Source of the DNA: Stenotrophomonas sp. SAU14A_NAIMI4_8
GTDB taxonomy: Bacteria; Pseudomonadota; Gammaproteobacteria; Xanthomonadales; Xanthomonadaceae
Direction: 5' to 3'
NCBI RefSeq assembly: GCF_003086695.1
Contig: NZ_CP025999.1
Coordinates: 1,414,820 to 1,478,819, forward strand
Length of the DNA stretch: 64,000 nucleotides
Shown: one piece after another, positions 51,144 to 61,661 of the stretch
Layout: the number at the start of each line of letters is the position of its first letter
Numbering within the stretch: position 1 is the first letter of the stretch
Made by a program: the position numbers and the translations under genes
Notes under the pieces: generated by a model
Told to the model about the DNA's origin: nothing
Database searches by the model: none
The model's input: only the letters and a program-made list of their open reading frames with translations

Positions 51144-51809
51144 TCAGGCAATCGCGGCGCTGGCCGGCGATGCGGATTGCAGGCAGTCACGCACCGGGGC
51201 GAAGCTGCGCCGGTGCTCGGCGCAGGGGCCGTGCGCACGCAGCGCGGCCAGGTGCGCCGGGGTGCCGTAGCCCTTGTGCTGGTCGAAGCCATATTCAGGA
51301 TGGCGCGCATGCAGATCCTGCATGTAGCGGTCGCGCGAGACCTTGGCCAGGATCGAAGCGGCCATGATGGCGCGGTCGATGCCATCACCGCCGACCAGCG
51401 CCTGCGCCGGCAGCACCAGGCCCTTGGGCACCACGTTGCCATCGATGCGGGCGAAGCCGGCCACGTGGGCCACCGCGGCCACCACGTCGCGCATGCCCTG
51501 CAGGGTGGCCTGGTAGATGTTCAGCCGGTCGATGGCCTGCACATCCACCAGCACTACGTGCCAGGCCAGTGCCCGTTCCATGATGCGGTCGTACAGCTGG
51601 TCGCGGCGGGCGGCGGTCAACTGCTTGGAATCGTCCAGGCCGTTGATGCGCGGGCGCGACGGATCGAACACCACCGCCGCCACCGCCACCGGGCCGGCCA
51701 GGGGGCCGCGGCCGGCCTCGTCCACGCCGGCGATCAGGCGTTCGGGCTCGACCACCGCCGCGCCGTCGAACAGCGCCAGGCTGGCCGCAGCGGCCGCACG
51801 GCGGCTCAT
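51144..51809 (-). CDS. rnhB: Ribonuclease HII
   Basis: A 221-aa nuclease that removes ribonucleotides and RNA from RNA-DNA hybrids. The active site starts at D30-E31 in [14 protein letters not shown], followed by LDDSKQL and the [13 protein letters not shown] segment. The length is normal. Its ATG overlaps the lpxB stop (ATGA), so it is translated with the lipid A genes, an arrangement typical of gammaproteobacteria. The C terminus ([11 protein letters not shown]) is a short Ala/Ser tail. Confidence 0.95.
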   Translation of the reverse strand: MSRRAAAAASLALFDGAAVVEPERLIAGVDEAGRGPLAGPVAVAAVVFDPSRPRINGLDDSKQLTAARRDQLYDRIMERALAWHVVLVDVQAIDRLNIYQATLQGMRDVVAAVAHVAGFARIDGNVVPKGLVLPAQALVGGDGIDRAIMAASILAKVSRDRYMQDLHARHPEYGFDQHKGYGTPAHLAALRAHGPCAEHRRSFAPVRDCLQSASPASAAIA

Positions 51810-53065
51810 GCGGTTTCCAGCTTGCGCAGCAGCAGTTCGCCCACCGCGTCGGCCGCACGGGCCGAGGCATTGCGGCGCAGGCGTTCATGCAGGCGCGCAT
51901 AGGTGCCCTGCAGATCGGCTACCCGCTGCGGGTGGTCGAACCACTGCTGCACGGCCGCCGCCAGCGCGTCGGGCGTGCAATCGTGCTGCATCAGCTCCGG
52001 TGCCAGGTCCTGCCCGGCCAGGATGTTGGGCAGGGCGAAACGATCCACCTTGATCAGGCCCAGCGCCTTCACCAGGCGATAGGTCAGTTCGTTCACCCGG
52101 TAACCGACCACCATCGGCCGCTTCACCAGCATCGCTTCCAGGGTGGCCGTGCCCGAGGCCAGCACCACCACGTCGGCGGCGATCATCGCCGCACGCGCCT
52201 GGCCATCCAGCACATGCGAATAGGCCACCGGCAGCGCCGAGCGGGACAACTGCTCTTCGATCAGGCGGCGGCAGGCGGCATTGGCGGCGGGTACCACCAC
52301 GTGCAGGCCCGGAATGCGTTCGGACACCTGCCAGGCGGCCTCGAAGAACGGTTCGCCCAGGCGCGAGATCTCGCCCAGACGGCTGCCCGGCAATACCGCC
52401 AGCACTTTGGCCGAGGCCGGCAGGCCCAGCTCTGCACGTGCCGCATCGCGATCACCGTGCAGCGGAATATCGTCGGCCATCGGGTGGCCGACGAAGCGCG
52501 CGTCGATGCCATGCCGCGCATAGATGGGCGGTTCCATCGGGAACAGGCACAGCACCAGGTCGGCGCTGCTGCCGATCTTCTCGGCACGCTTCTCGCGCCA
52601 GGCCCAGACCGAGGGGCTGACGTAATGCACGGTCGGCACGCCGCGCTGCTTCAGCCAGCGCTCGATGCCCAGGTTGAAGTCGGGCGCGTCGATGCCGATG
52701 AACACGTCCGGCTGCCATTCCAGCGCACGCTGGCGGAAGGCCGAACGCAGCTTCAGCAGGCGCGGCAGGTGGCGCAGCACTTCGGTCAGGCCCATCACCG
52801 CCAGTTCGCTGGCGTCGTGCCAGGTCTGGCAGCCGGCGTTGCGCATGGCATCGCCGCCGATGCCGGCGAATTCGGCATGCGGGAAGCGTGCCTTCAGCTC
52901 GCGTACCAGACCGGCACCGAGCAGGTCGCCGGAGGCCTCACCGGCCACCAGCGCGATGCGCAACGGGCGCTCGCTGAGCACCCGCTGTGCAGGCACGCTG
53001 CCGGCCATCGAGGCCAGCGGGATCACGTCGGCGCCGGCCGGCGCCTGGCCGGTCGTGCTGCTCAT
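51806..53065 (-). CDS. lpxB: Lipid-A-disaccharide synthase
   Basis: A 419-aa glycosyltransferase joining UDP-2,3-diacylglucosamine and lipid X at the inner membrane face. Family segments are [60 protein letters not shown] and [20 protein letters not shown]. The N-terminal 30 residues before RPLRIAL are an extension. The start at 53065 overlaps the lpxA stop, and its stop overlaps the rnhB start, both as ATGA. Confidence 0.96.
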   Translation of the reverse strand: MSSTTGQAPAGADVIPLASMAGSVPAQRVLSERPLRIALVAGEASGDLLGAGLVRELKARFPHAEFAGIGGDAMRNAGCQTWHDASELAVMGLTEVLRHLPRLLKLRSAFRQRALEWQPDVFIGIDAPDFNLGIERWLKQRGVPTVHYVSPSVWAWREKRAEKIGSSADLVLCLFPMEPPIYARHGIDARFVGHPMADDIPLHGDRDAARAELGLPASAKVLAVLPGSRLGEISRLGEPFFEAAWQVSERIPGLHVVVPAANAACRRLIEEQLSRSALPVAYSHVLDGQARAAMIAADVVVLASGTATLEAMLVKRPMVVGYRVNELTYRLVKALGLIKVDRFALPNILAGQDLAPELMQHDCTPDALAAAVQQWFDHPQRVADLQGTYARLHERLRRNASARAADAVGELLLRKLETA

Positions 53066-53853
53066 CGCAGCAGGGGCCTCTCGGCATGCTCGATGAAGTC
53101 CAGCATGGCCTTCACGTCGTCGCTGCCCTGTGCCTGTTCGGCCAGCTGCTGCTTGGCTTCGGCCAGCGGCAGGCCTGCCACGTACAACGTACGGTAGGCA
53201 CGCTTGATGGCGGTGATGCGGCCGGCATCGAAGCCGCGGCGCTTCAGGCCTTCGCTGTTGATGCCACGCGGGCGGCCCAGCGAATCGGTGCCGACCATGG
53301 TGAACGGCGGCACATCGCCATTGGTCAGCGCACCCATGCCCAGGAAGGCATGCGCGCCGATACGGCAGAACTGGTGCGCACCGGCGAAGCCGCTGATGAT
53401 CACGTAGTCGCCCACGGTCACGTGGCCGGCCAGGGTGGTGTTGTTGGAGAACACGCAGAAATTGCCGACGTGGCAGTCATGCGCCACGTGCGTGTAGGCC
53501 AGCATCCAGTTGTCGTTGCCGATGGTGGTGATGCCACCGCCGCCGCCGGTGCCGCGGTTCAGGGTCACGAACTCGCGGAACACGTTGCGGTCGCCGATCA
53601 CCAGTTCGGTGCGTTCGCCGCTGAACTTCTTGTCCTGCGGTTCGCCGCCCACGGCCACGTGGCCGATGAAACGGTTGTCGCGGCCGATCCGGGTCGGGCC
53701 ATGCACGCTGCAGTGCGGACCGATCTCGGTGCCGGCGCCGATTTCGACATCGGCGCCGATGAGGGTGAACGCACCCACGCGCACATCGTCGGCCAGGCGC
53801 GCCGAGGGATCGATCACGGCGGTGGGATGGATCAGGGGGGCGTTGTCGCTCAT
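53062..53853 (-). CDS. lpxA: UDP-N-acetylglucosamine acyltransferase
   Basis: A 263-aa first enzyme of lipid A synthesis, putting a 3-hydroxyacyl chain on UDP-GlcNAc. A left-handed beta helix made of hexapeptides ([20 protein letters not shown]) is followed by a C-terminal helical part. The catalytic His is H125 in [13 protein letters not shown], with H122 beside it. The loop GTGGGGGIT at 101-109 is Gly-rich. It follows fabZ by 19 bp and overlaps lpxB. Confidence 0.97.
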   Translation of the reverse strand: MSDNAPLIHPTAVIDPSARLADDVRVGAFTLIGADVEIGAGTEIGPHCSVHGPTRIGRDNRFIGHVAVGGEPQDKKFSGERTELVIGDRNVFREFVTLNRGTGGGGGITTIGNDNWMLAYTHVAHDCHVGNFCVFSNNTTLAGHVTVGDYVIISGFAGAHQFCRIGAHAFLGMGALTNGDVPPFTMVGTDSLGRPRGINSEGLKRRGFDAGRITAIKRAYRTLYVAGLPLAEAKQQLAEQAQGSDDVKAMLDFIEHAERPLLR

Positions 53854-53872
53854 CTAGCTCCTCCGGCCAGGG

Positions 53873-54328
53873 TTATTCGCGGGTGCCGGCGCACAGCACC
53901 TCGGCGCAGGCGACCACTTCGCCATCGACCTTGGCCACGCAGTCGTACACGGCCATGTTGCGGATCACGCGCTTGATCTCCACGTGCATTTCCAGCACGT
54001 CGCCCGGCACCACCTGCTTGGTGAAGCGGGCCTTGTCCACCTTCACCATGTAGAACAGCTTGGACTGCGAATCGCGGCCCAGGGTGAGCTGGGTCAGCAC
54101 GCCGCCGGCCTGGGCCATGGCTTCGATGATCAGCACGCCCGGCATGATCGGCTGGTTGGGGAAGTGGCCCTGGAAGAACGGCTCGTTGATGCTGACGTTC
54201 TTGGTCGCCACGATGGTGCGCTTTTCGTAGTCGATCGACAGCACCTTGTCCACCAGCAGGAACGGGTAGCGGTGCGGCAGCAGGGCCTGGATCTGCGTCA
54301 TGTCCGGCAGGGTCTGGGTCTGGCTCAT
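53873..54328 (-). CDS. fabZ: 3-hydroxyacyl-ACP dehydratase
   Basis: A 151-aa hot-dog-fold dehydratase of fatty acid elongation. Active residues are H55 in [14 protein letters not shown] and E69 in [23 protein letters not shown] is the conserved N-terminal segment. Its start overlaps the lpxD stop by four bases. It competes with LpxA/LpxD for hydroxyacyl-ACP, and co-translation with them fits that balance. Confidence 0.97.
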   Translation of the reverse strand: MSQTQTLPDMTQIQALLPHRYPFLLVDKVLSIDYEKRTIVATKNVSINEPFFQGHFPNQPIMPGVLIIEAMAQAGGVLTQLTLGRDSQSKLFYMVKVDKARFTKQVVPGDVLEMHVEIKRVIRNMAVYDCVAKVDGEVVACAEVLCAGTRE

Positions 54329-55347
54329 TCTTTCTCCTTGCTTACAGACAGGATGCGGCGGGCCAGTGCATCAAGCTGCTTGAAGCGCGCGGCGTTCTTG
54401 CGCCACGTGCGGTTGTCGGTGAGGGGGGTGCCGGACGAGTACTCGCCCGGTTCGGTAATGGAATTGCGGACCACCGATTTGCCGGTGATCACGACCTTGT
54501 CGCAGATTTCCAGGTGGCCGACCACGCCGACGGCGCCGCCGAGCAGGCAGTAGCGGCCGATCTTGGCGCTGCCGGCAATGCCGGTGCAGCCGGCGATGGC
54601 CGAGTGCGCGCCGATCTGCACGTTGTGGGCGATCTGCACCAGGTTGTCCAGGCGCACGTCTTCGGCCAGCACGGTGTCTTCCAGCGCGCCACGGTCGACG
54701 CAGGTATTGGCGCCGATCTCGCAGTCATCGCCGATACGCACGCCGCCCAGCTGCGGCACCTTGATCCACTTGCCGGCATCCATGGCCAGGCCGAAGCCAT
54801 CGGCGCCCAGCACGGCGCCGGGGTGGATGCGCACGCGCTTGCCCAGCTTCACCCGGGTGACCAGGGTGACCCGGGCGATCAGTTCACAGCCGCTGTCCAG
54901 GCTGCAGTCTTCGCCGATGATGCTGCCGGCGCCGACGATGCAGTTCTCGCCCACCACGCTGCGCGCGCCGATGGTGACGAACGGGCCGATGTGGGCGCTG
55001 GCGGCCACCTGCGCCTGCGGGTCGATGACCGCGCTGGGGTGGATGCCGGGCTCGCGCAGCGGCGCGCTGTCGAACAGCGCGGCGATCTTGGCGAAGGTGG
55101 TGTAGGGATCCTTGGCGATCAGTGCCGCGCCGGGGGCGGCCTCGGCATCGTCGGCACGCAGCACGACCAGCGAGGCCTGGCTGTCGGCCAGCTGGGCGCG
55201 GTAGCGCGGGTTGGCAAGGAAGGTCAGCTGGCCGGCACCGGCATGGGCGAGGGTGGCCACGCCATGGATGGCGGTGGCGGGGTCGCCATGGACCTGCAGG
55301 CCGAACTGATCGGCGAGTTGCTGGGCGGTGTAGGTAGGAGTATTCAC
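54325..55347 (-). CDS. lpxD: UDP-3-O-acyl-glucosamine N-acyltransferase
   Basis: A 340-aa third enzyme of lipid A synthesis. The N-terminal uridine-binding domain (about 1-100) is followed by a left-handed beta helix with hexapeptides (IHPSAVIDPQAQVAASAHIG). The catalytic His is H241 in NLVQIAHNVQIG. The start is GTG at 55347 (MNTPTYTAQQLADQF); no ATG is available at the family N terminus. A possible -10 TAAACT lies just upstream. A terminator and a structured repeat separate it from bamA, so it probably begins a new transcript. Confidence 0.95.
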   Translation of the reverse strand: MNTPTYTAQQLADQFGLQVHGDPATAIHGVATLAHAGAGQLTFLANPRYRAQLADSQASLVVLRADDAEAAPGAALIAKDPYTTFAKIAALFDSAPLREPGIHPSAVIDPQAQVAASAHIGPFVTIGARSVVGENCIVGAGSIIGEDCSLDSGCELIARVTLVTRVKLGKRVRIHPGAVLGADGFGLAMDAGKWIKVPQLGGVRIGDDCEIGANTCVDRGALEDTVLAEDVRLDNLVQIAHNVQIGAHSAIAGCTGIAGSAKIGRYCLLGGAVGVVGHLEICDKVVITGKSVVRNSITEPGEYSSGTPLTDNRTWRKNAARFKQLDALARRILSVSKEKE

Positions 55348-55445
55348 GGCGGGAGTTTACCGTGTGACGCCAATCCGGTCATGCGGGGCGGTTCTGCGGC
55401 CAACGGCAGGGCCCCTCGTGGGCTGTCGCACAAGGCTCCGTGGCA

Positions 55446-55550
55446 GGGTCGGACGGGTGGGCCAGCGGGGGACGGCGCAAGTACGTCCATGTAGCCTTGG
55501 TCGCCGCATCCATGCGGCTCACACCCCCGCCGGCCCCACCCGTCCGACCC
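55446..55550. repeat. Structured element copy 2 in the bamA-lpxD gap
   Basis: Outer arms 55446-55471 and 55524-55550 pair almost fully (GGGTCGGACGGGTGG with CCACCCGTCCGACCC). Internal hairpins are GGACG/CGTCC at about 55470-55488 and GCCGCAT/ATGCGGC at 55503-55518. The core ATGTAGCCTTGG matches copy 1. The 424-bp gap 55348-55771 otherwise holds a terminator and a hairpin, CGAACCG/CGGTTCG, at about 55755-55771 touching the bamA stop. Confidence 0.85.
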
Positions 55551-55638
55551 CCGACAGTCTGGTGCGAGTGCCAGCCACGGAAAGACAGAAAAAATCAAAA
55601 GCAGCTCGCCCGCCGCGTGCGCGCTGTCTCCACAAGCG

Positions 55639-55661
55639 AAAACGCCGGGCAGAGCCCGGCG
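55639..55661 (-). terminator. Intrinsic terminator after bamA
   Basis: On the minus strand CGCCGGGC TCT GCCCGGCG followed by TTTTC. An 8-bp perfect GC stem, 111 bp after the bamA stop. The stem resembles the GCGCCGGGC SMAG core, so it may be a co-opted repeat. Confidence 0.7.
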
Positions 55662-55771
55662 CTTCGTAACCCGTCTGGTGGAGAGCCCCCCCTTTGTTAA
55701 GGGCGGCGCGCCCACGGCGCGGGGGATAGGTGGAATGCGGGGGCAGTTCTGGCGAACCGCCCACCGGTTCG

Positions 55772-58135
55772 TCAGAACTGCCCGCCGAAGGTGAACTGCA
55801 GACGCTCGATCTCGTCGCCGTCTTCCTTCTTCAGCGGGAACGCGTAGCTGATCGAGATCGGGCCGACCGGGGCGCGCCACAGCAGTGCCACGCCGGTGGA
55901 CACGCGCAGCTCGTTGGCCTTGAAGTTGTCCACGCCGTTGTAGACGTTGCCGAAGTCGACGAAGGCCGACACGCGGGCCGACGGGCTGTCGAACAGGCGC
56001 GGGAAGTAGGCTTCTACCGAACCGACGGTCTTCAGCGAACCACCCAGCGGCTGGCCGTTGGGGTAGCTACGGGTCACTTCGCGCGGGCCCAAGGTGTTGT
56101 CTTCGAAGCCGCGCACCGAGTTGGTGCCGCCGGCATAGAAGTTCTCGTAGAACGGCAGGCCCGAGGCGGTCACCTCGCGCAGGTTGCCGTTCTCATCCGG
56201 CACGATGGCGGTCTTGTCCTTGCCATAGCTGTCGCCATAACCGATTTCGGCGCGGGTGTTGATGACCAGCGACGGGATGATCGGCCAGTACTTGCTGATC
56301 TGGTAGTTCAGCTTGAAGTACTCGACGGTCGAGCCGGGCAGGGTGGTTTCCAGGCCCACGCGCTGGTAGGTACCGCGGGTGGGCATGAAGTAGTCGTTGC
56401 GCGAATCGCGGGCCCAGCCCAGTTCCGTGCGCCAGGCATGGAAGGTCTTGCTGCCCATCACGTTGATGTAGTCAACGATCGACTGCGGGGTGGTGCCGGT
56501 GTAGGTGGTGATCTGGTTGCTGTCGATGCCGAACATCAGCGAGACGGTGTCGGTCTCGGTGAGCGGCACGCCGAACACCACCTGCGCGGCACCGTTGGTG
56601 CTGTTGTACTGCGCGGTGTTGAAGTCGGAGTAGTCCAGTTCGCGCCAGGACAGGTTGTAGCCCAGCGACACGCCGTCATCGGTGAAGTACGGGTTGGTGT
56701 AGCTGAAGCCGTAACGCTGCAGGTAGCTGCTGCGCGAGGCTTCCACCGACACGCGGTTGCCGCCGCCCAGGAAGTTGTTCTGCGACAGCTGCACCGAGGT
56801 GGTCATGCCGTAGGACTGCGAATAGCCCAGGCCGAACACGAAGCTGCCCGACGTGGTTTCCTTCACGTTGTAGACCACGTCCACCTGGTCGTTGCTGCCG
56901 CTGACCGCCGGGGTTTCCACGTCCACCGATTCAAAGTAGCCCAGGCGCTGCAGGCGGATCTTGGAACGGTCGATGGCCGCCTGCGAATACCAGGTGTTCT
57001 CGAACTGGCGCATTTCGCGACGCATCACTTCGTCGGAGGTGCGCGTGTTGCCCTTGAAGATGATGCGGCGCACCGACACGCGCGGGCCCGGCACGACCTG
57101 CATGTTCACCGCCACGGTCTGCTCGGCGCGGTTGGTGGTCGGGATCGGGTTCACCTTGGCGAACGCGTAGCCGATGTTGGACAGCGAGTTGGTGATCGAG
57201 TCGGAGCTGAACTCCAGCAGGGCGCGCGAGAACGTATCGCCGGCCTTCTGCACGACCATGCGCTCGACATCTTCCTGCGGCAGGATGGTGTCGCCGCTGA
57301 CCTTGATGTCGGAGATCTTGTACTGGTTGCCCTCGGTCACGCCGGCCGTCACGAACATGTCGCGCTTGTCCGGGCTGATCGAGACCTGGGTGGAGTCGAT
57401 GCTGAAATCGACGTAGCCACGGTCCAGGTACCAGGAATTGAGCTTTTCCAGGTCGCCGGACAGCTTTTCCTTGGAGTACTGGTCATCGCGGCGGTACCAC
57501 GAAGCCCAGTTGTGCTCCTTCGACTCCCAGATTTCCAGGATGTCGCGGGCATCGTACTTTTCGGTACCGACCAGGTTGACGTGGCGGATCTTGGCCGCCT
57601 TGCCTTCCTTGATGGCGATGGCGATGTCCACGCGGTTGCGGTCCAGCGGGCTCACCGTCGGGGTGATTTCCACGTTGTACTTGCCGCGGTCGTTGTACTG
57701 GCGACGAAGTTCCTGGGTCACGCGGTCCAGGCTCAGGCGGTCGAAGGTGCCGCCTTCGGTCAGGCCGATGTCGGACAGGCCCTTCAACAGCTGGTCGCTC
57801 TTGATGTCCTTGTTGCCGGTGACGGTCAGCTTGTTGATCGCCGGGCGTTCCTTCACGGTCACCACCAGGATGCTGCCCTGGCGGTCCAGCTGCACGTCTT
57901 CGAAGAAGCCGGTCTTGTACAGGGCGCGGATGGTGTCGCCGATCTTGCTGTCGGTCACCGTCTCGCCGCGTTCCACCGGCAGGTAGGTGAACACCGTGCC
58001 CGAGCTGATGCGCTGCAGGCCGTCGACGCGGATGTCGCTGACAGTGAAGGGCTCGGCAGCCTGGGCCAGCACGGGGGCGCCGGTGACGGCGGCGAGGGCG
58101 AGGGCCAGCAGGCGGCGATTGGGGAGTCGCGTCAT
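55772..58135 (-). CDS. bamA: Outer membrane protein assembly factor BamA
   Basis: A 787-aa core of the BAM machine that inserts beta-barrel proteins. The signal peptide ends near LAQAAEPF, five POTRA domains follow (about 25-425), and the 16-strand barrel ends in the expected aromatic LQFTFGGQF. The VRGFEDNTLGPRE loop is the conserved substrate-interacting segment. The ATG at 58135 gives a normal signal peptide. An ATG at 58213 overlaps the rseP stop as ATGA and would add 26 residues; coupling could favour it. skp, the usual next gene, is not here. Confidence 0.95.
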   Translation of the reverse strand: MTRLPNRRLLALALAAVTGAPVLAQAAEPFTVSDIRVDGLQRISSGTVFTYLPVERGETVTDSKIGDTIRALYKTGFFEDVQLDRQGSILVVTVKERPAINKLTVTGNKDIKSDQLLKGLSDIGLTEGGTFDRLSLDRVTQELRRQYNDRGKYNVEITPTVSPLDRNRVDIAIAIKEGKAAKIRHVNLVGTEKYDARDILEIWESKEHNWASWYRRDDQYSKEKLSGDLEKLNSWYLDRGYVDFSIDSTQVSISPDKRDMFVTAGVTEGNQYKISDIKVSGDTILPQEDVERMVVQKAGDTFSRALLEFSSDSITNSLSNIGYAFAKVNPIPTTNRAEQTVAVNMQVVPGPRVSVRRIIFKGNTRTSDEVMRREMRQFENTWYSQAAIDRSKIRLQRLGYFESVDVETPAVSGSNDQVDVVYNVKETTSGSFVFGLGYSQSYGMTTSVQLSQNNFLGGGNRVSVEASRSSYLQRYGFSYTNPYFTDDGVSLGYNLSWRELDYSDFNTAQYNSTNGAAQVVFGVPLTETDTVSLMFGIDSNQITTYTGTTPQSIVDYINVMGSKTFHAWRTELGWARDSRNDYFMPTRGTYQRVGLETTLPGSTVEYFKLNYQISKYWPIIPSLVINTRAEIGYGDSYGKDKTAIVPDENGNLREVTASGLPFYENFYAGGTNSVRGFEDNTLGPREVTRSYPNGQPLGGSLKTVGSVEAYFPRLFDSPSARVSAFVDFGNVYNGVDNFKANELRVSTGVALLWRAPVGPISISYAFPLKKEDGDEIERLQFTFGGQF

Positions 58136-58209
58136 GTCACGTCCGGTAGGAAGGTCGATTTCATTGGTGCGGGATGCCGACGCTGTAGACGGCAACAACG
58201 TGGAAAAGT

Positions 58210-59568
58210 TCATCGCGGGACCAGGCCGAGGATGTCGTTGTAGAACGCCAGTCCCATCAGCCCGGCCAGCAGCGCCAGACCGATGTACTGTCCGGCGGCG
58301 ATGGCACGCTCGCTCAGCGGGCTGCCCTTGACCAACTCAATAAGGTAATACAGCAGGTGCCCGCCGTCCAAGATGGGAATGGGCAGCAGGTTGATGATGC
58401 ACAGGCTGAGCGACAGCAGCGCCAGGAACTGCAGGAACCAGTCGAAGCCACGCTTGGCCGAGATGTTGGCCACGCGGGCGATGGTGACCGGCCCGGAAAC
58501 GTTCTGCAGCGAGGCCTTGCCGGTGACGATGCGGGCCATCATGGCCAGCGAATCGGCGCCCAGGCGGCCGGTCTCGCGCACCGCGGCGGTCACCGCATCC
58601 AGCGGGCCGTAGCGCATCAGGGTGTCGTAGGGCGGGCTGTAGGTGCTGGCGAATCCCACGCCGATCTGCCACTGCGGCTGGCCCTTGCCGTCCTTGCCCT
58701 GGCGCGGGGTGACTTCCAGCGCCAGGCGCTCGCCGCCGCGCAGGACTTCGATCATGCCCGGGCCGCCATGGCGGCCCAGTGCCTGGATTTCGGGGCTGAC
58801 CTGTTCGGCGCTGTCGATGCGCTGGCCGTCGATGGCCACGATCAGGTCGCCGGCCTGCAGCTGCCCGGCCACGGCCGAATCGGCGGTCAGGCTGTCCACC
58901 AGCGCCGGCTGCATCCACGCCTGCCAGTGCAGGCCGGCCAGCAGCGGCACGCGGCGTTCGTCGAAGCCGGCCGGCAGCTGCGACAGCGGCAGGGTGCGGG
59001 TCTGCACCTGGTCGGCCAGGTCGACCACCTCCAACTTCACGTCGCGGCGGTCCATCGCGGCGGCAGTCAGCGCCATGCTGGCCTCGCCCAGGGTGACCAC
59101 GCTGCGGTCATCCACGCGCAGCAGGCGATCGCCGCTGACCAGCCCGGCGGTGGCGGCCATGCCGGTGGCGCGGCCCAGGGTGGCCGAATAGTCCTGCTTG
59201 CCGATCACGAACATCGCCCACAGCAGCAGGATGCACAGCAGCAGGTTGGCGGCGGGGCCGGCGGCGACGATGGCGATGCGCTGCCACACGGTCTTGTGGT
59301 TGAAGGCCTGGCCGCGCTCGTGCGGGTGTACTTCCACCTCGCGCTCGTCCAGGAACTTCACATAGCCGCCCAGCGGCAGGGCGGCGATGGCGAATTCGGT
59401 GCCGTGTTTGTCGCGGCGCGACCACAGCGGCCGCCCGAAGCCGACCGAGAAGCGCAGCACCTTCACCCCGCACATCCGGCCCACCCAGTAGTGGCCGAAC
59501 TCGTGGAAGGTGACCAGCAGCCCGAGGCTGACAATCATCCACCAGACCGATCCGATGAAGTCAGTCAT
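58210..59568 (-). CDS. rseP: Site-2 protease RseP
   Basis: A 452-aa inner-membrane zinc protease that cuts anti-sigma factor RseA inside the membrane and releases the envelope stress sigma factor. The zinc motif HEFGH is at residues 22-26, in the first helix. Two PDZ domains occupy the periplasmic middle (VSGDRLLRVDDRSV and AGQLQAGDLIVAIDGQRI), and the second active-site motif is NLLPIPILDGGHLL near the C terminus. The start is 54 bp after dxr. The stop overlaps the first possible bamA start. Confidence 0.96.
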   Translation of the reverse strand: MTDFIGSVWWMIVSLGLLVTFHEFGHYWVGRMCGVKVLRFSVGFGRPLWSRRDKHGTEFAIAALPLGGYVKFLDEREVEVHPHERGQAFNHKTVWQRIAIVAAGPAANLLLCILLLWAMFVIGKQDYSATLGRATGMAATAGLVSGDRLLRVDDRSVVTLGEASMALTAAAMDRRDVKLEVVDLADQVQTRTLPLSQLPAGFDERRVPLLAGLHWQAWMQPALVDSLTADSAVAGQLQAGDLIVAIDGQRIDSAEQVSPEIQALGRHGGPGMIEVLRGGERLALEVTPRQGKDGKGQPQWQIGVGFASTYSPPYDTLMRYGPLDAVTAAVRETGRLGADSLAMMARIVTGKASLQNVSGPVTIARVANISAKRGFDWFLQFLALLSLSLCIINLLPIPILDGGHLLYYLIELVKGSPLSERAIAAGQYIGLALLAGLMGLAFYNDILGLVPR

Positions 59569-59622
59569 GCAGGCTCACAGTGGCGGACAGGTTCGGAAGC
59601 GTCATTCGGTTCGTCGAGGCGT

Positions 59623-60813
59623 TCAGGCGGCGGCGATGGCGTTCAGGGTCAGGTGGCGTGCCCGCTGGTCGGCGGACAACAGGCCCTCCAGTGTATCGGC
59701 TGGCTCGCTGGGCAGTGTTGAAAGAGCGTTAGCAACCAGCGCCGGAATGGTCAGGAAACCGATCCGGCCCTGAAGAAACGCTGAAACCGCCTCCTCGTTG
59801 GCGGCGTTCAGCACTGCCGGGGCGGTACCGCCGGCCTGCATGGCCTGCCAGGCCAGGGCCAGGCAGGGGAAGGCCTCGGTATCGGGGGCCTCGAAATCCA
59901 GCCGGCCCTGGGCCAGCAGATCCAGCCCGCCCACGCCCGATTCGATGCGCTGCGGCCAGCCCAGGCCCACCGCCAGGGTGGTGCGCATGTCCGGCAGGCC
60001 CAGCTGGGCCAGGGTGGAGCCGTCGACGAACTCGACCAGCGAATGCACCAGGCTCTGCGGGTGCACCAGCACCTCGATGCGCTCGCCCGGTACGGCGAAC
60101 AGGTGGTGGGCCTCGATCACTTCCAGGCCCTTGTTCATCAGGGTGGCCGAATCGACCGAGATCTTCGGGCCCATCGACCACTTCGGGTGCGCCACGGCCT
60201 GGGCCGGGGTGACCTGGGCCAGCTCGGCGCGGCTGCGGCCACGGAACGGGCCGCCCGAGGCGGTCAGCAGGATGCGGCGCACACCGGCGCCATCCAGGCT
60301 GGCATCGCGCGAGCGCAGGCACTGGAAGATGGCGCTGTGTTCGCTGTCGATGGGGATGATTTCGGCGCCGGCCTGGTCGGCGGTGCGGGTCAACAGTTCG
60401 CCGGCCAGCACCAGCGATTCCTTGTTGGCCAGCAGGATGCGCTTGCCCGCGGCGGCAGCGGCCAGGGTCGAGGACAGCCCGGCGGCGCCGACGATGGCGG
60501 CCACCACGGTGTCGCAGGCGTCGCTGGCGGCCAGCTGGTCCAGAGCAGCCGCACCGGCGTGCGCTTCGGTGGCCAGGCCGGCCTCGCGCAGGCCGTCGCG
60601 CAGCGGCGCGAACAGGGTCTCATCGGCAATGACCGCGTGCGCCGGGCGATGCACCCGGCACAGCGCCAGCAGCGCCTCTACCTGGCGGCCGGCGGCCAGC
60701 ACGGTGGCCTGGTACTGCTGCGGATGGCGGGCGATCACGTCCAGCGTGGAGGCGCCGATGGAACCGGTGGCGCCGAACACGGCGACCCGGCGGGGGTGTG
60801 CAGCAACGTCCAT
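59623..60813 (-). CDS. dxr: 1-deoxy-D-xylulose 5-phosphate reductoisomerase
   Basis: A 396-aa second enzyme of the non-mevalonate isoprenoid pathway, using NADPH and a divalent metal. The NADPH motif is [18 protein letters not shown] at 11-28. Metal and substrate motifs are [13 protein letters not shown] and [21 protein letters not shown]. The length is standard. It is two bases after cdsA and feeds undecaprenyl phosphate synthesis by UppS in the same cluster. Confidence 0.97.
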   Translation of the reverse strand: MDVAAHPRRVAVFGATGSIGASTLDVIARHPQQYQATVLAAGRQVEALLALCRVHRPAHAVIADETLFAPLRDGLREAGLATEAHAGAAALDQLAASDACDTVVAAIVGAAGLSSTLAAAAAGKRILLANKESLVLAGELLTRTADQAGAEIIPIDSEHSAIFQCLRSRDASLDGAGVRRILLTASGGPFRGRSRAELAQVTPAQAVAHPKWSMGPKISVDSATLMNKGLEVIEAHHLFAVPGERIEVLVHPQSLVHSLVEFVDGSTLAQLGLPDMRTTLAVGLGWPQRIESGVGGLDLLAQGRLDFEAPDTEAFPCLALAWQAMQAGGTAPAVLNAANEEAVSAFLQGRIGFLTIPALVANALSTLPSEPADTLEGLLSADQRARHLTLNAIAAA

Positions 60814-60815
60814 GG

Positions 60816-61661
60816 TCAGAACCCGAAGATTTCCTTGCCCAGCGCGAACACCGGCAGGGCAGCCAGCACGCCGTCGATGCGGTCCAGCACGCCGCCGTGG
60901 CCCGGGATGAGGTGGCCCGAATCCTTGGCACCGGCGTGGCGCTTGATCAGGCTTTCGTACAGATCACCCAGCACCGAGGCGAACACGGCCACCACGGCGG
61001 TGACCAGCAGGCCCGGCAGGTGCGCGGTGTCGACCCCGGCCAGCAGGCCCAGGCCGACGGCCACGGCCACGCCGGCCACCAGCCCGCCCAGCAGGCCTTC
61101 CCAGGTCTTGTTGGGGCTGATGCGCGGGGCCAGCTTGTGCTTGCCGAAGCGGCGGCCGGCGAAGTACGCGCCGGAATCGGCGGCCCAGACCAGGGCCAGC
61201 GCGGCGAACAGCCACAGGTGACCGTTGCCGCTGCGGGTGGTATCGACATCGCCACCGGCGTGGATGAGCACCAGCGCCGCCCACGACGGCACGATGGCCA
61301 GAGTGCCGGCCAGCAGCTTCAGGATGCGCGCCGGGCTGCCCGGCTGCGCGCCGAACTGGTAGAAGCGCAGCCACAGCAGGGCGCACAGCCACCAGCCTAC
61401 GCCCACCAGAGTGGCGATCTGGTACAGCACCAGGCTGCCGGCATCGGCCCAGACCAGCAGCACCATCAGCAGCAGGTTCAGCACCAGCAGCACGGTACGG
61501 GCCAGGGTGTCTTCCACGTCGGCCAGCTTCAGCCATTCCCACAGGCCGACAAGGAACACGGCGGCCGCGGCGGCGGCCAGCCACTGCGTGGGCAGCAGCA
61601 GGATCGCGGCGATGGCGACCGGCGCCATGATCAGCGCGGCGAGGACTCGGGTCTTGGTCAT
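60816..61661 (-). CDS. cdsA: Phosphatidate cytidylyltransferase
   Basis: A 281-aa membrane enzyme making CDP-diacylglycerol from phosphatidate and CTP, the branch point of phospholipid synthesis. About seven membrane helices. The CDP-diacylglycerol synthase signature is complete near the C terminus: [20 protein letters not shown], then [19 protein letters not shown] is also conserved. Its start overlaps the uppS stop by four bases. Confidence 0.96.
   Translation of the reverse strand: MTKTRVLAALIMAPVAIAAILLLPTQWLAAAAAAVFLVGLWEWLKLADVEDTLARTVLLVLNLLLMVLLVWADAGSLVLYQIATLVGVGWWLCALLWLRFYQFGAQPGSPARILKLLAGTLAIVPSWAALVLIHAGGDVDTTRSGNGHLWLFAALALVWAADSGAYFAGRRFGKHKLAPRISPNKTWEGLLGGLVAGVAVAVGLGLLAGVDTAHLPGLLVTAVVAVFASVLGDLYESLIKRHAGAKDSGHLIPGHGGVLDRIDGVLAALPVFALGKEIFGF

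Noticed and set aside
55364..55770. Small open frames in the bamA-lpxD gap as a possible skp remnant
   Set aside because: They translate the inverted repeat and terminator and show no signal peptide or coiled coil.
55730..58243. Long plus-strand open frame opposite bamA
   Set aside because: Antisense shadow; BamA on the minus strand is complete from signal peptide to terminal aromatic residue.
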